Source: Solirubrobacteraceae bacterium (lineage in GTDB: Bacteria; Actinomycetota; Thermoleophilia; Solirubrobacterales; Solirubrobacteraceae). From it: a DNA stretch of 13,315 nucleotides. Shown piece after piece: positions 1 through 6,511 of this stretch. The notes under the pieces are model-generated. The model had not been told where the DNA came from and searched no databases. It saw only the letters and a list, made by a program, of their open reading frames with translations. The DNA lies in contig JAEMSV010000100.1 of the NCBI GenBank assembly GCA_016462625.1, positions 1 to 13,315 of the forward strand. Reading direction: 5' to 3'. The position numbers and the translations under genes are program-made. Position 1 is the first letter of the stretch; each line of letters opens with the position of its first letter.

Positions 1-278
1 TGCATCAGACGCCTGAGCAGATCGTGGAGACGGTCATCCAGGAGGACGCCGACGCCGTCGGCCTCTCGATCCTCTCCGGTGCGCACATGACGCTCGTGCC
101 GCGCATCGTCGAGCTGCTGCGCGAGCAGGACGTCACCGACGTGCTGATCACCGTCGGCGGCACGATCCCGGCCGACGACATCCCCGAGCTGAAGAAGCTC
201 GGCGTCTCCGAGGTCTTCACCCCGGGGGCTCCGACGCAGGACATCGTCGAGTACATGCGCGCCAACGCGCGCGCCTAA
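1..278 (+). CDS. Methylmalonyl-CoA mutase, cobalamin-binding subunit/domain (C-terminal part)
   Basis: The reading frame is open from base 3 and its start lies outside the window; 91 residues are visible. It begins HQTPEQIVE, typical of the segment just after the DxHxxG cobalamin loop of methylmalonyl-CoA mutase-type B12 domains. The SxL motif (SIL in GLSILSGAH) and the GG motif (VGGTIP) are both present, 27 residues apart, as expected for a base-off, His-on B12-binding Rossmann domain. In the family this domain holds adenosylcobalamin for the interconversion of methylmalonyl-CoA and succinyl-CoA in propionate and branched-chain catabolism. The C-terminus (EVFTPGAPTQDIVEYMRANARA) ends where the family ends. 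Whether this is a free small subunit or the tail of a full-length mutase cannot be decided because the upstream part is missing. Confidence 0.9.
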   Translation, partial: HQTPEQIVETVIQEDADAVGLSILSGAHMTLVPRIVELLREQDVTDVLITVGGTIPADDIPELKKLGVSEVFTPGAPTQDIVEYMRANARA

Positions 279-293
279 GCGACGCACGACCGC

Positions 294-321
294 CGGCCCG
301 TCCGCGACCATGGGCGGGCCG
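294..321 (+). other. GC-rich hairpin between the mutase and DUF429 genes, spanning the first possible start codon
   Basis: Bases 294-303 pair with 312-321, giving a ten-pair stem with one G-T wobble (301/314) and an eight-base loop (304-311). It begins 15 bases after the mutase stop codon. No T-run follows, so it is not a classical intrinsic terminator, but it could stop or attenuate transcription or stabilise the mutase mRNA 3' end. The ATG at 310 lies at the loop/stem junction, whereas the in-frame ATG at 322 comes directly after the stem. Confidence 0.5.
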
Positions 322-1083
322 ATGCATGGTCATCACGTCATCGCCGTCGACTGGTCAGGGCGCGCCGATGCGCGCCACGCCGAGACGATCTGGGCGGCGG
401 AGGTCATCGACGGTCGCCTGACCTCGCTGCAGAACGGTCGGACCCGCGACGAGGTTGTCGCGCACCTCATCGAGACGACCGGCGACGTCACCGTGGGGTT
501 CGACTTCTCGTTCTCGATGCCGGCGTGGTGGTTCCGCGAGCAGGGCTGGATCGGCGTCGAGGATGCCTGGCGCTTTGCGCGGGACCGCGGTGAGGCGCTG
601 ATCACTGACCACGAACCACCGTTCTTCGGCCGCGCAGGCTCGAAGGCGCCCCCGCTCGCACAGCGGTTCCGTCGCACCGAGCTGACGGCGCAGCCGGCGA
701 AGTCGATCTTCCAGCTGGCCGGTGCCGGCGCGGTCGGTGTCGGATCTCTGCGGGGCATGCCGCACCTGCTGTCCCTCCGGGAGGCCGGGTTCGCGATCTG
801 GCCGTTCGACGCGCCTGGGCCGCGCACGGTTGTGGAGATCTATCCGCGCCTGCTCATCGCCGAGCCGGTCGACAAGGGACGCTGGGCTGCGCGCCGCGCG
901 TATCTGCGGCGGTTCGAGGACACGCAGGACCCGATCCTGCTCGAACGCGCCGCAGGCTCGGAGGATGCGTTCGACGCCGTCGTGTCCGCACTGGCGATGG
1001 CCACAGGCCTGGGCGAGCTGGCCATGGCGACCGACTTAGACGAACAGCTCGAAGGCCGTATCTGGCGCGGCACGCCCGCCTGA
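322..1083 (+). CDS. DUF429-like protein, predicted RNase H-fold nuclease
   Basis: About 253 residues, the usual size for DUF429/COG2410 proteins, which are predicted nucleases of the RNase H-like fold; no biochemical role is firmly established. Visible hallmarks are an N-terminal strand ending in an acidic residue (VIAVDWSG, near residue 10), a second acidic strand (VGFDFSFSMP, near 61), an EIYPR segment (near 172) and a C-terminal acidic helix (EDAFDAVVSALAMA, near 214). These are the expected positions for a carboxylate metal site. There is no signal peptide or membrane helix. I chose ATG 322 because the in-frame ATG at 310 lies inside a strong hairpin; neither has a clear Shine-Dalgarno sequence. 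The gene is co-directional with the mutase gene 43 bases upstream and may be read through from it. No partner gene hints at its substrate. Confidence 0.75.
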   Translation: MHGHHVIAVDWSGRADARHAETIWAAEVIDGRLTSLQNGRTRDEVVAHLIETTGDVTVGFDFSFSMPAWWFREQGWIGVEDAWRFARDRGEALITDHEPPFFGRAGSKAPPLAQRFRRTELTAQPAKSIFQLAGAGAVGVGSLRGMPHLLSLREAGFAIWPFDAPGPRTVVEIYPRLLIAEPVDKGRWAARRAYLRRFEDTQDPILLERAAGSEDAFDAVVSALAMATGLGELAMATDLDEQLEGRIWRGTPA

Positions 1084-1085
1084 CA

Positions 1086-1091
1086 TACGGT
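1086..1091 (+). promoter_or_regulatory. Predicted -10 element (TACGGT) of a leaderless promoter
   Basis: TACGGT lies just after the DUF429 stop codon and six bases before the GTG at 1098. That spacing puts the transcript start at or next to the start codon. No good -35 hexamer is visible; the best is CTGGCG at 1062-1067. The call rests on the same arrangement recurring before other genes in this window. Confidence 0.45.
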
Positions 1092-1097
1092 TCGCGC

Positions 1098-2693
1098 GTG
1101 GGCTTCTTCAAGGACGTCGCCACCGCCTTCAAGCCGTCGAGCATCGCCAAGGGCCTCGAGCAGGCGCGCAACCCGATGTCACCGGAGCAGCTCGAGGAGT
1201 CGCTGAAGTACCTGACCCCTGAGCAGCGCGCGAAGTACGACGCGAACATGGCCCAGGTCGAGCAGGGCCGCCAGGAGGCGCGCGAGTCCTACGAGGCGGC
1301 GAAGGCGATCACCGAGCGCAACCGCGTCCTCGACGGCCCCGCCGGCCGGTACCTGCACGGCTCGCCGATCGATCTCATGGGCGACCCCGACGAGGTCGAG
1401 GCCAAGCTGCAGACCGACGGCGTCTTCGGCTTCCACAAGGAGCTGCGCGAGAAGCGCAAGGGCGAGTTCAAGGAGGGGCTGCGCGCGAGCTTCGGCATCG
1501 CCGAGGTCAAGGAGGTCAAGGACCCGGCCGAGCGGCAGCGCATCGCCGCCGAGCAGCGCGCCGAGCGCGACGCCGCCCGCGGGCCGTACCGCGCAGCGAA
1601 CGCGGCCGAGGTGCGGATCAGCCGCCTCGCGACCCGCGGCGACACGCAGCTCACCGAGCTCCTCTCCCACCTGACCACCTCGGGGCTGGGCGCCCACCCC
1701 GAGAAGATCTTCGGCGTCTCCCGCGTGCCCGACCGGATCAGCCCGAACGTCACCCCGCACTCGGAGAAGGGCCGCGTCGTCGAGTGGGACATCATCCACG
1801 AGCCGATCGATGCCGCCGCGCAGCCGCCCGCCGCGCCGCTCGTCGCGACCGCATTCCAGGCCGGTGAGCAGTGGGTCGCCCGGCGCGAGGGCGAGCCGTC
1901 GATCGTCGACGAGGAGCTCGGCCTCTCCTACCTCCTGGATGCCGGAATCCCGCCCGATCAGTGCCTCGGGCTCGCGCGCGTGAGCGAGTTCCGCGCACGG
2001 CGTGGCACCGGCGACGAGGACAGCGCGGGCACGCCGGAGACCCTCGTGCAGGGGCTCGTCGCGGTCCACCCATCGGACGGCGGCGCGGCCTTCGCCCGGC
2101 TGCGGGAGCGCGCGCCGCTGCCGCTGAAGCCCGTTTCGGGCGTCGTCGTCGAGGTCCTGAACTGGGAGGCGGTCGGCAAGGCCGTGCACCTGAAGGTCTT
2201 CCACCCGCCGCCCGTCCCGTCGCCGTTTCCCTACCTGCCCGCCACGCCGCAGGAGCTGCTGCGCTCTTACCTCGAGATCGTCGGCCTGCGCGCCGCCGAC
2301 ACCTACAGCGCGCAGGCGACCGTCGACACCCCGCAGGAGGTCCGGCAGGGGGGCTTCTTCCAGACGAACATCGGGCCCAAGCAGCCGTGCGCGGACGGAA
2401 AGGAACGCCGGCGCGCGCACATGTGCGAGTACGTCGTGCTCGTGTACCGCGACCGGCCCGAGTACGCCGAGGGCCGCGCCCGCTGGGACGCGTACATGCG
2501 CGACGTGCTCCAGGCGAACCTGCGCAATGGGGTGCGGCTGCGCCAGCCCGTCGTGCCGTACGACCAGACCGAGGGCGTCGAGTCGAAGACGTTGCGCCGG
2601 ATCATCCGCGTCTCGGAGGCGATCGACCGCTTCGAGATGTGGGGAGTCGAGGACCTTCCGCCGCACCGCTACTGCTGGCCGCCTGTCCAGTGA
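1098..2693 (+). CDS. Uncharacterised soluble protein with helical N-terminal half, 531 aa
   Basis: I do not recognise the family. Residues 1-180 are rich in Glu, Lys, Arg and Ala and look largely helical, with a coiled-coil-like stretch (TPEQRAKYDANMAQVEQGR, near 40-60) and a second charged run (AERQRIAAEQRAERDAARG, near 143-162). From about residue 230 the composition changes to an alpha/beta domain rich in Pro and aromatics, with paired motifs such as WEAVGKAVHLKVF and CEYVVLVYRDRPEY. The C-terminal end carries several Cys (C in PCADGK, MCEY and YCWPP), perhaps a metal site, but no standard finger spacing is seen. There is no signal peptide or membrane helix. The GTG start follows a TACGGT -10 by six bases. 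Its stop overlaps the start of the next gene (GTGA, 2690-2693), so the two are probably co-translated. Confidence 0.7.
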   Translation: MGFFKDVATAFKPSSIAKGLEQARNPMSPEQLEESLKYLTPEQRAKYDANMAQVEQGRQEARESYEAAKAITERNRVLDGPAGRYLHGSPIDLMGDPDEVEAKLQTDGVFGFHKELREKRKGEFKEGLRASFGIAEVKEVKDPAERQRIAAEQRAERDAARGPYRAANAAEVRISRLATRGDTQLTELLSHLTTSGLGAHPEKIFGVSRVPDRISPNVTPHSEKGRVVEWDIIHEPIDAAAQPPAAPLVATAFQAGEQWVARREGEPSIVDEELGLSYLLDAGIPPDQCLGLARVSEFRARRGTGDEDSAGTPETLVQGLVAVHPSDGGAAFARLRERAPLPLKPVSGVVVEVLNWEAVGKAVHLKVFHPPPVPSPFPYLPATPQELLRSYLEIVGLRAADTYSAQATVDTPQEVRQGGFFQTNIGPKQPCADGKERRRAHMCEYVVLVYRDRPEYAEGRARWDAYMRDVLQANLRNGVRLRQPVVPYDQTEGVESKTLRRIIRVSEAIDRFEMWGVEDLPPHRYCWPPVQ

Positions 2694-3337
2694 GCGACTG
2701 GACGAACGCGGACGTCACGCCGGTCGGCTCCGTCGTGATGGAGCACCAGCGTGGCTGGGTGCGCATCGTGCTGGGCGGGCTGCTGCTGCTCGCCGGCGTC
2801 GCCGCTGCGGTCTACGGGGTCGGGATGGCGATCACCACCGGCGGCAACATCAAGGGGGATGCGGTCGCGCGCGGCGAGGTCCGCGAGGAGGGCGGCGGGG
2901 CCGTCGCCTTCACCGTTCCCGCGGGCGAGCGCCGCGACTACACGGTCTACCTCCTGCTGAAGGGGCGCGACGCCGACGAGAACCAGGCGGACCTCATCGT
3001 CCGCGACACGAGCTGCGTCGCCGAGATGCCCGACGGCGTCAAGACGGAGTTCCGGGGCGCCCGCCAGAACGTGGCCGCGACCATCGGGAACTCCGCGTCC
3101 GTCGGCCAGTTCTCCTCGCTGCCCGGCCGGGTCGTCGTGTTCTGCGGCTACTCGGACGGGACGCGCTCCTCACGCCGGATCCGGTCAGAGCGCATCGAGT
3201 ACGTGGTCACCCCGGGGACGCCGGCGCAGGCCAGTGCGCCCGTGCTCGTGATCATCGGCGGCGTGACCGTCGGGCTCCTCGGAGGCTTCCTGCTGGGCTG
3301 GGGCTGGATCGGAAGACGCCGTCCCAGAATGGAGTAG
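2690..3337 (+). CDS. Uncharacterised membrane protein with two transmembrane helices, 215 aa
   Basis: The frame starts with a GTG whose last two bases are shared with the previous stop codon (GTGA overlap), the usual sign of translational coupling. Predicted topology is a short N-terminal tail, a membrane helix at about residues 24-46, a beta-rich domain of about 135 residues, and a second helix at about 183-206 ending in a positive tail (GRRRPRME). The positive tail suggests that both termini are inside and the middle domain is outside. That domain contains only two cysteines, C109 (DTSC) and C152 (VVFCGY), which could form a disulfide. I recognise no family. The partner gene encodes a soluble, coiled-coil-like protein, so a membrane anchor/cytosolic partner pair is possible, but this is inference from gene order only. 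Confidence 0.7.
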   Translation: MSDWTNADVTPVGSVVMEHQRGWVRIVLGGLLLLAGVAAAVYGVGMAITTGGNIKGDAVARGEVREEGGGAVAFTVPAGERRDYTVYLLLKGRDADENQADLIVRDTSCVAEMPDGVKTEFRGARQNVAATIGNSASVGQFSSLPGRVVVFCGYSDGTRSSRRIRSERIEYVVTPGTPAQASAPVLVIIGGVTVGLLGGFLLGWGWIGRRRPRME

Positions 3338-3370
3338 GCCACCTGTCGAATCCTCGTCCGTTTCCGGTGA

Positions 3371-4405
3371 ATGGATATCGGGCGCGCCGCGATTCTCCCC
3401 GACACCCGGAGGGTGAGCCTGTCCCGCCGGATCTCACGCCAGCGCAATGTGCGCTTGGCGTTCGCTGCGCTGTTCGTGGTGTGCGCAGCGGGGGCTCTGG
3501 CTGCCCTGCTCGTCCTCGGTGGCTCGAGCACGGCGACGATCGTGATCCCGAGCCTCGTGCTCCTGAGCGCGCTTCCGATCGCGATCGCCCCGACACGGAC
3601 GATGGACGCTCGCTGGTTTCATCTGCTTCCGGCGCTCGTCACGATCGAGGCCGCGGTCACGATGTACGCGGTCGCGCCCCACTGCGGCGCGGTCGCCCCG
3701 ATCTTCGTCTTCAACGGCCCGCTCGTCGCCTTCCTGATGACGACCCGCCGCGCGCAGGTCGGGCAGCTGACCCTCGCGTCGGTGTTGCTGCTCGCGCCGA
3801 TCCCGCTCGGGATCGTGGACGCCGCTGCGGTCATGACGATCCTCGCCTCGTTCGCGGTGATGTGGGGGCTCGCGCTGTGCGTGGCCGTGATCTGGACCCA
3901 CGCCGAGGACGCGGCCGCGCGGCTCGACCAGCTCGCCCAGCGCGACGCCCTCACCGGCGTGGGCAACCGCCGGCACTTCGACGAGCGGCTCGCCACCGAG
4001 ATCGCCCACCACGCGCGGGCGCACCGGCCGCTCACCCTGGTCGTGCTCGACCTCAACGGATTCAAGGAGATCAACGACACGCTCGGGCACACCGCAGGCG
4101 ATGAGGTGCTGCGCTCGGTCGGCCGCGCGCTGACCGGTGTCGTGCGGGCCGAGGACACCATCGCCCGGCCCGGCGGGGACGAGTTCTGCGTGCTGGCCCC
4201 CGGCACGGACGGCGCCGGCGCCGAGGTGGTGGTCGGGGCGATCCGCACCGCGCTGGCCGGCGTCGACGCGGGCGGCCGCCCGCTGCGCGCCGGCATCGGC
4301 TGGGCGACATTCCCCGATGACGCCCGGCGCCCGACCGAGCTCTTCGAGGTCGCCGACGCCCGCCAGCGGGCCGACAAGCCCATCACGCTCTCCCGCGCCG
4401 TCTAG
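3371..4405 (+). CDS. Membrane-bound diguanylate cyclase (GGDEF domain)
   Basis: Makes cyclic di-GMP from two GTP. Residues about 27-176 contain five or six hydrophobic segments forming a membrane sensor region with no named domain I can assign. The GGDEF domain starts at RDALTGVGNRR (191-201), has the metal-binding DLNGFKEIND (227-236), and has an intact GGDEF signature at 268-272. The inhibitory I-site RxxD is present as RAED (259-262), five residues before the signature, so product inhibition is expected. The C-terminus is unusual: the normal ADxALYxAKxxGRN segment is replaced by ADARQRADKPITLSRAV. No EAL or HD-GYP domain is attached. The start is uncertain: ATG 3371 has no clear Shine-Dalgarno sequence, and GTG 3413 has GGAGG directly against it. 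The stop is two bases from the convergent dipeptidase stop. Confidence 0.9.
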   Translation: MDIGRAAILPDTRRVSLSRRISRQRNVRLAFAALFVVCAAGALAALLVLGGSSTATIVIPSLVLLSALPIAIAPTRTMDARWFHLLPALVTIEAAVTMYAVAPHCGAVAPIFVFNGPLVAFLMTTRRAQVGQLTLASVLLLAPIPLGIVDAAAVMTILASFAVMWGLALCVAVIWTHAEDAAARLDQLAQRDALTGVGNRRHFDERLATEIAHHARAHRPLTLVVLDLNGFKEINDTLGHTAGDEVLRSVGRALTGVVRAEDTIARPGGDEFCVLAPGTDGAGAEVVVGAIRTALAGVDAGGRPLRAGIGWATFPDDARRPTELFEVADARQRADKPITLSRAV

Positions 4406-4407
4406 GG

Positions 4408-5547
4408 CTACCGCGCTCGCAGGACCCGCAGCGCGTTCCCCGAGCAGATCTGGGCCGCGTGGTCTGCGCCGTACCGCGCGGTGAGGGCAGCCTGCAGCTG
4501 CTTCATGCGCCCCATGTGCTCGATCCCGGTCAGCGCCGGCTTGATGTAGCCGTCGAGGTCGGAGCCGATGGCGGCGTGGTCGAAGCCGCCTGTGACCTCG
4601 ACGACCCGGTCGATGTGCAGGCACAGCCGCTCGAGCGACTGCTGGAAGCTGCCGGGCTTCGGGACCTTGGCGCCGTCCCAGATGTAGTGCTGGCAGTCGA
4701 TGACGCCGAGCAGCCCGCCGCGCGCTGCCACTCGCGAGATCTGGTCGTCGGTCATGTTGTACTCGAGCTTGCCGAGCCGGCAGGCCATGTGGGAGGCGAT
4801 GACCGGTAAGTCCCGAGCCGGATCGAGCTCGTCGAGCAGCGCGAACGTGTCGTCGATCGCGCGGGCGTGCATGTGGGTGATGTCGACGAGCACCCGGTGC
4901 TCGGCCATCGCGCGGATCGCCGCGGTGCCGACGTCGGTGAGCCCGACTCCGCGCGGCTGCGGGAACAGCAGCCGGTATAGCCACTCAGGCAGGAACGGCA
5001 GCGCCGGCGCGTTCGCCGCGACCCCGCGGAAGAACAGGTGCGCGAGGGTGATGGAGACGACGCCGCGCCGTGCGAGCTCCGCGACATTCGCCGGCACGTC
5101 GGCCTCGGGGCCGAGGTGGAACCCGCCCTCGACCGCATGCATCAGCGCGATCCGGCCCTCGTTCAGGCATGCGTCGAGGTCGGCGCCCGAGCGCACGACC
5201 TGGGCTTCGTCGGCGTGCTGGAGGATGTCGCGCTCCACGAGCTCGAGCTGCTCGAGCAGCCGCCCGAAGTACGCGGAGTCCGGCGGCGCGCCGTACTTCT
5301 TAGACAGGTCCATCTCGTCGAACGGCGAGTAGAGGACCGACAGGAGCGCGCCGACGTCGCCCTGGCGCATGAGCTCGAGCGTGACGCCCGGATCGCCTCC
5401 GGGCCCTTCGTAGTTGGCGACCCGTGAGAGCAGGTCGACGATCTTCGATCGGACGCGCAGCGACGTCCACCCGGTGAGCGCCGCGTGCGTCCCGCGCTCG
5501 GGCGGGATGAGGTGCATCGGGTAGTGGGCGTGCAGGTCGACGAGCAT
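4408..5547 (-). CDS. M19 (membrane/renal dipeptidase-like) metallohydrolase
   Basis: 379 residues, a normal length for peptidase family M19, whose members are zinc enzymes with a TIM-barrel amidohydrolase fold that usually cleave dipeptides. Matching family positions are the N-terminal metal motif DLHAHYP (H6, H8), the bridging glutamate in HAVEGGFHLG (E140), histidines in DITHMH (H225) and IASHMACR (H253), and IGSDLDG (D330). The C-terminal HIDRVVEV and GNALRVLRA segments also fit. M19 enzymes usually have HxD at the first motif; here it is HAH. There is no signal peptide, so it is probably cytoplasmic. I chose ATG 5547 because GGAG lies seven bases upstream and the metal motif follows at once; ATG 5568 and TTG 5595 are in-frame alternatives. 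It is divergent from the crotonase gene. Substrate unknown. Confidence 0.85.
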   Translation of the reverse strand: MLVDLHAHYPMHLIPPERGTHAALTGWTSLRVRSKIVDLLSRVANYEGPGGDPGVTLELMRQGDVGALLSVLYSPFDEMDLSKKYGAPPDSAYFGRLLEQLELVERDILQHADEAQVVRSGADLDACLNEGRIALMHAVEGGFHLGPEADVPANVAELARRGVVSITLAHLFFRGVAANAPALPFLPEWLYRLLFPQPRGVGLTDVGTAAIRAMAEHRVLVDITHMHARAIDDTFALLDELDPARDLPVIASHMACRLGKLEYNMTDDQISRVAARGGLLGVIDCQHYIWDGAKVPKPGSFQQSLERLCLHIDRVVEVTGGFDHAAIGSDLDGYIKPALTGIEHMGRMKQLQAALTARYGADHAAQICSGNALRVLRAR

Positions 5548-5609
5548 GAGCCCACTCCGATGCTCCATGAGTGTGGTCGCGTGGGCAAGCGGCAACCGTC
5601 GCGCGTCGG

Positions 5610-5615
5610 TAGCGT
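5610..5615 (+). promoter_or_regulatory. Predicted -10 element (TAGCGT) of a leaderless promoter
   Basis: TAGCGT lies six bases before the GTG at 5622. The nine bases CGGTAGCGT recur exactly before the TetR gene (11921-11929). No convincing -35 element is seen 16-18 bases upstream. It predicts a leaderless mRNA for the crotonase gene. Confidence 0.5.
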
Positions 5616-5621
5616 CGAGCT

Positions 5622-6500
5622 GTGGACTACACGCAGATCTCCTACGACGTGGCGGACGGCATCGCGACGATCACGCTCGATCGCCCCGACCACATGAACG
5701 CCTACACGGCGCAGATGCACCACGAGCTGATCGACGCGCTCGACCGCACCGACGCCGATGACGACGTCCGCGTCGTCATCTTCACGGGCCGGGGCCGCGC
5801 GTTCTGCGCGGGTGCCGATCTCTCCGAAGGCGCGAAGACCTTCGAGATGGCCGCGCAGGACTTCGCCATCGACGATCACGCCGACGGCGGCGGTCTGCTG
5901 ACGCAACGCCTGTTCGAGAGCAACAAGCCGCTGATCGCCGCGATCAACGGCAGCGCGGTCGGCGTCGGCCTGACGATGACGCTCCCGATGGACTTCCGGC
6001 TCGTCGCCGACAACGCGAAGCTCGGTTTCGTCTTCGCGCGGCGCGGGATCGTGCCCGAGGCGTGCTCGAGCTGGTTCCTGCCGCGGATCGTCGGGATCGC
6101 GCAGGCGAGCGAGTGGGTCCTGACCGGCCGGATCTTCCGGCCCGACGAGGCGCTGCGCGGCGGCCTCGTGCGCAGCGTGCACTCCGGCGACGAGCTGCTG
6201 GCCGCGGCGACCGAGCTCGCGCGGGAGATCGCCGACAACACGTCGCCGGTCTCGGTCGCGATGTCGCGGGCGATGCTGTGGCGGATGCTCGGCGAGGACA
6301 CGCCGAATGACGCGCACGAGATCGATTCGCGGGGCATCTTCAGCCGTGGGCAGAGTGGTGACGCGCGGGAGGGCGTGATGGCGTTCCTGGAGAAGCGGCC
6401 CGCTGCGTTCCCCGACCGCGTGAGCACCGACGTTCCCGACTGGTTCATCCGCTGGAAGGACGCCGGCAGCGTCGACGCGTTCGTGGAGGGCGAGGCGTAG
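5622..6500 (+). CDS. Crotonase-family enzyme (enoyl-CoA hydratase/isomerase-like)
   Basis: 292 residues with the crotonase fold. The CoA-binding oxyanion-hole segments are visible: AFCAGADL (60-67) and AAINGSAVGVGLTM (106-119). The two glutamates that act in classical enoyl-CoA hydratase are absent: the first falls on T in GLTM and the second on F in GFVF. Instead, GIVPEACSSWFLPR places E146 where delta3,delta2-enoyl-CoA isomerases of the ECI2 type (SPEGCSSYTFPK) carry their catalytic acid. An isomerase or another crotonase reaction is therefore more likely than plain hydration, and an echA label would overstate the evidence. The C-terminal 40 residues (ending WKDAGSVDAFVEGEA) extend beyond the minimal fold. 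No acyl-CoA dehydrogenase or thiolase lies nearby. The GTG start sits six bases after a TAGCGT -10, and the stop codon is part of the next gene's predicted -10. Confidence 0.88.
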   Translation: MDYTQISYDVADGIATITLDRPDHMNAYTAQMHHELIDALDRTDADDDVRVVIFTGRGRAFCAGADLSEGAKTFEMAAQDFAIDDHADGGGLLTQRLFESNKPLIAAINGSAVGVGLTMTLPMDFRLVADNAKLGFVFARRGIVPEACSSWFLPRIVGIAQASEWVLTGRIFRPDEALRGGLVRSVHSGDELLAAATELAREIADNTSPVSVAMSRAMLWRMLGEDTPNDAHEIDSRGIFSRGQSGDAREGVMAFLEKRPAAFPDRVSTDVPDWFIRWKDAGSVDAFVEGEA

Positions 6501-6503
6501 ATT
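6498..6503 (+). promoter_or_regulatory. Predicted -10 element (TAGATT) that includes the crotonase stop codon
   Basis: TAGATT starts with the crotonase TAG stop (6498-6500) and lies eight bases before the ATG at 6512, predicting a leaderless transcript for the secreted CsgG-like gene. No clear -35 element is seen at the usual distance; GTCGAC at 6471-6476 would leave a 21-base spacer, which is too long. Confidence 0.45.
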
Positions 6504-6511
6504 TCGGGGCA

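Noticed and set aside
1179..2666. 495-codon open frame on the minus strand opposite the 531-residue gene
   Set aside because: Composition is Leu/Arg/Asp/Ala-rich with no motif, as expected for a shadow of a high-GC gene; the plus-strand frame has a promoter and a coupled downstream gene.
4417..4440. Six-base inverted repeat CGCGCT/AGCGCG near the convergent junction
   Set aside because: Inside the dipeptidase coding region with a 12-base unpaired interior and no T-run; not a credible terminator.
3434..4984. 516-codon minus-strand open frame over the diguanylate cyclase
   Set aside because: It is antisense to the GGDEF domain and runs out of frame with the dipeptidase; no recognisable motif.
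5548..5595. Longer starts (TTG 5595, ATG 5568) for the dipeptidase
   Set aside because: No Shine-Dalgarno sequence at either, and the added residues precede the normal family N-terminus; ATG 5547 has GGAG at seven bases. ATG 5568 is not fully excluded.
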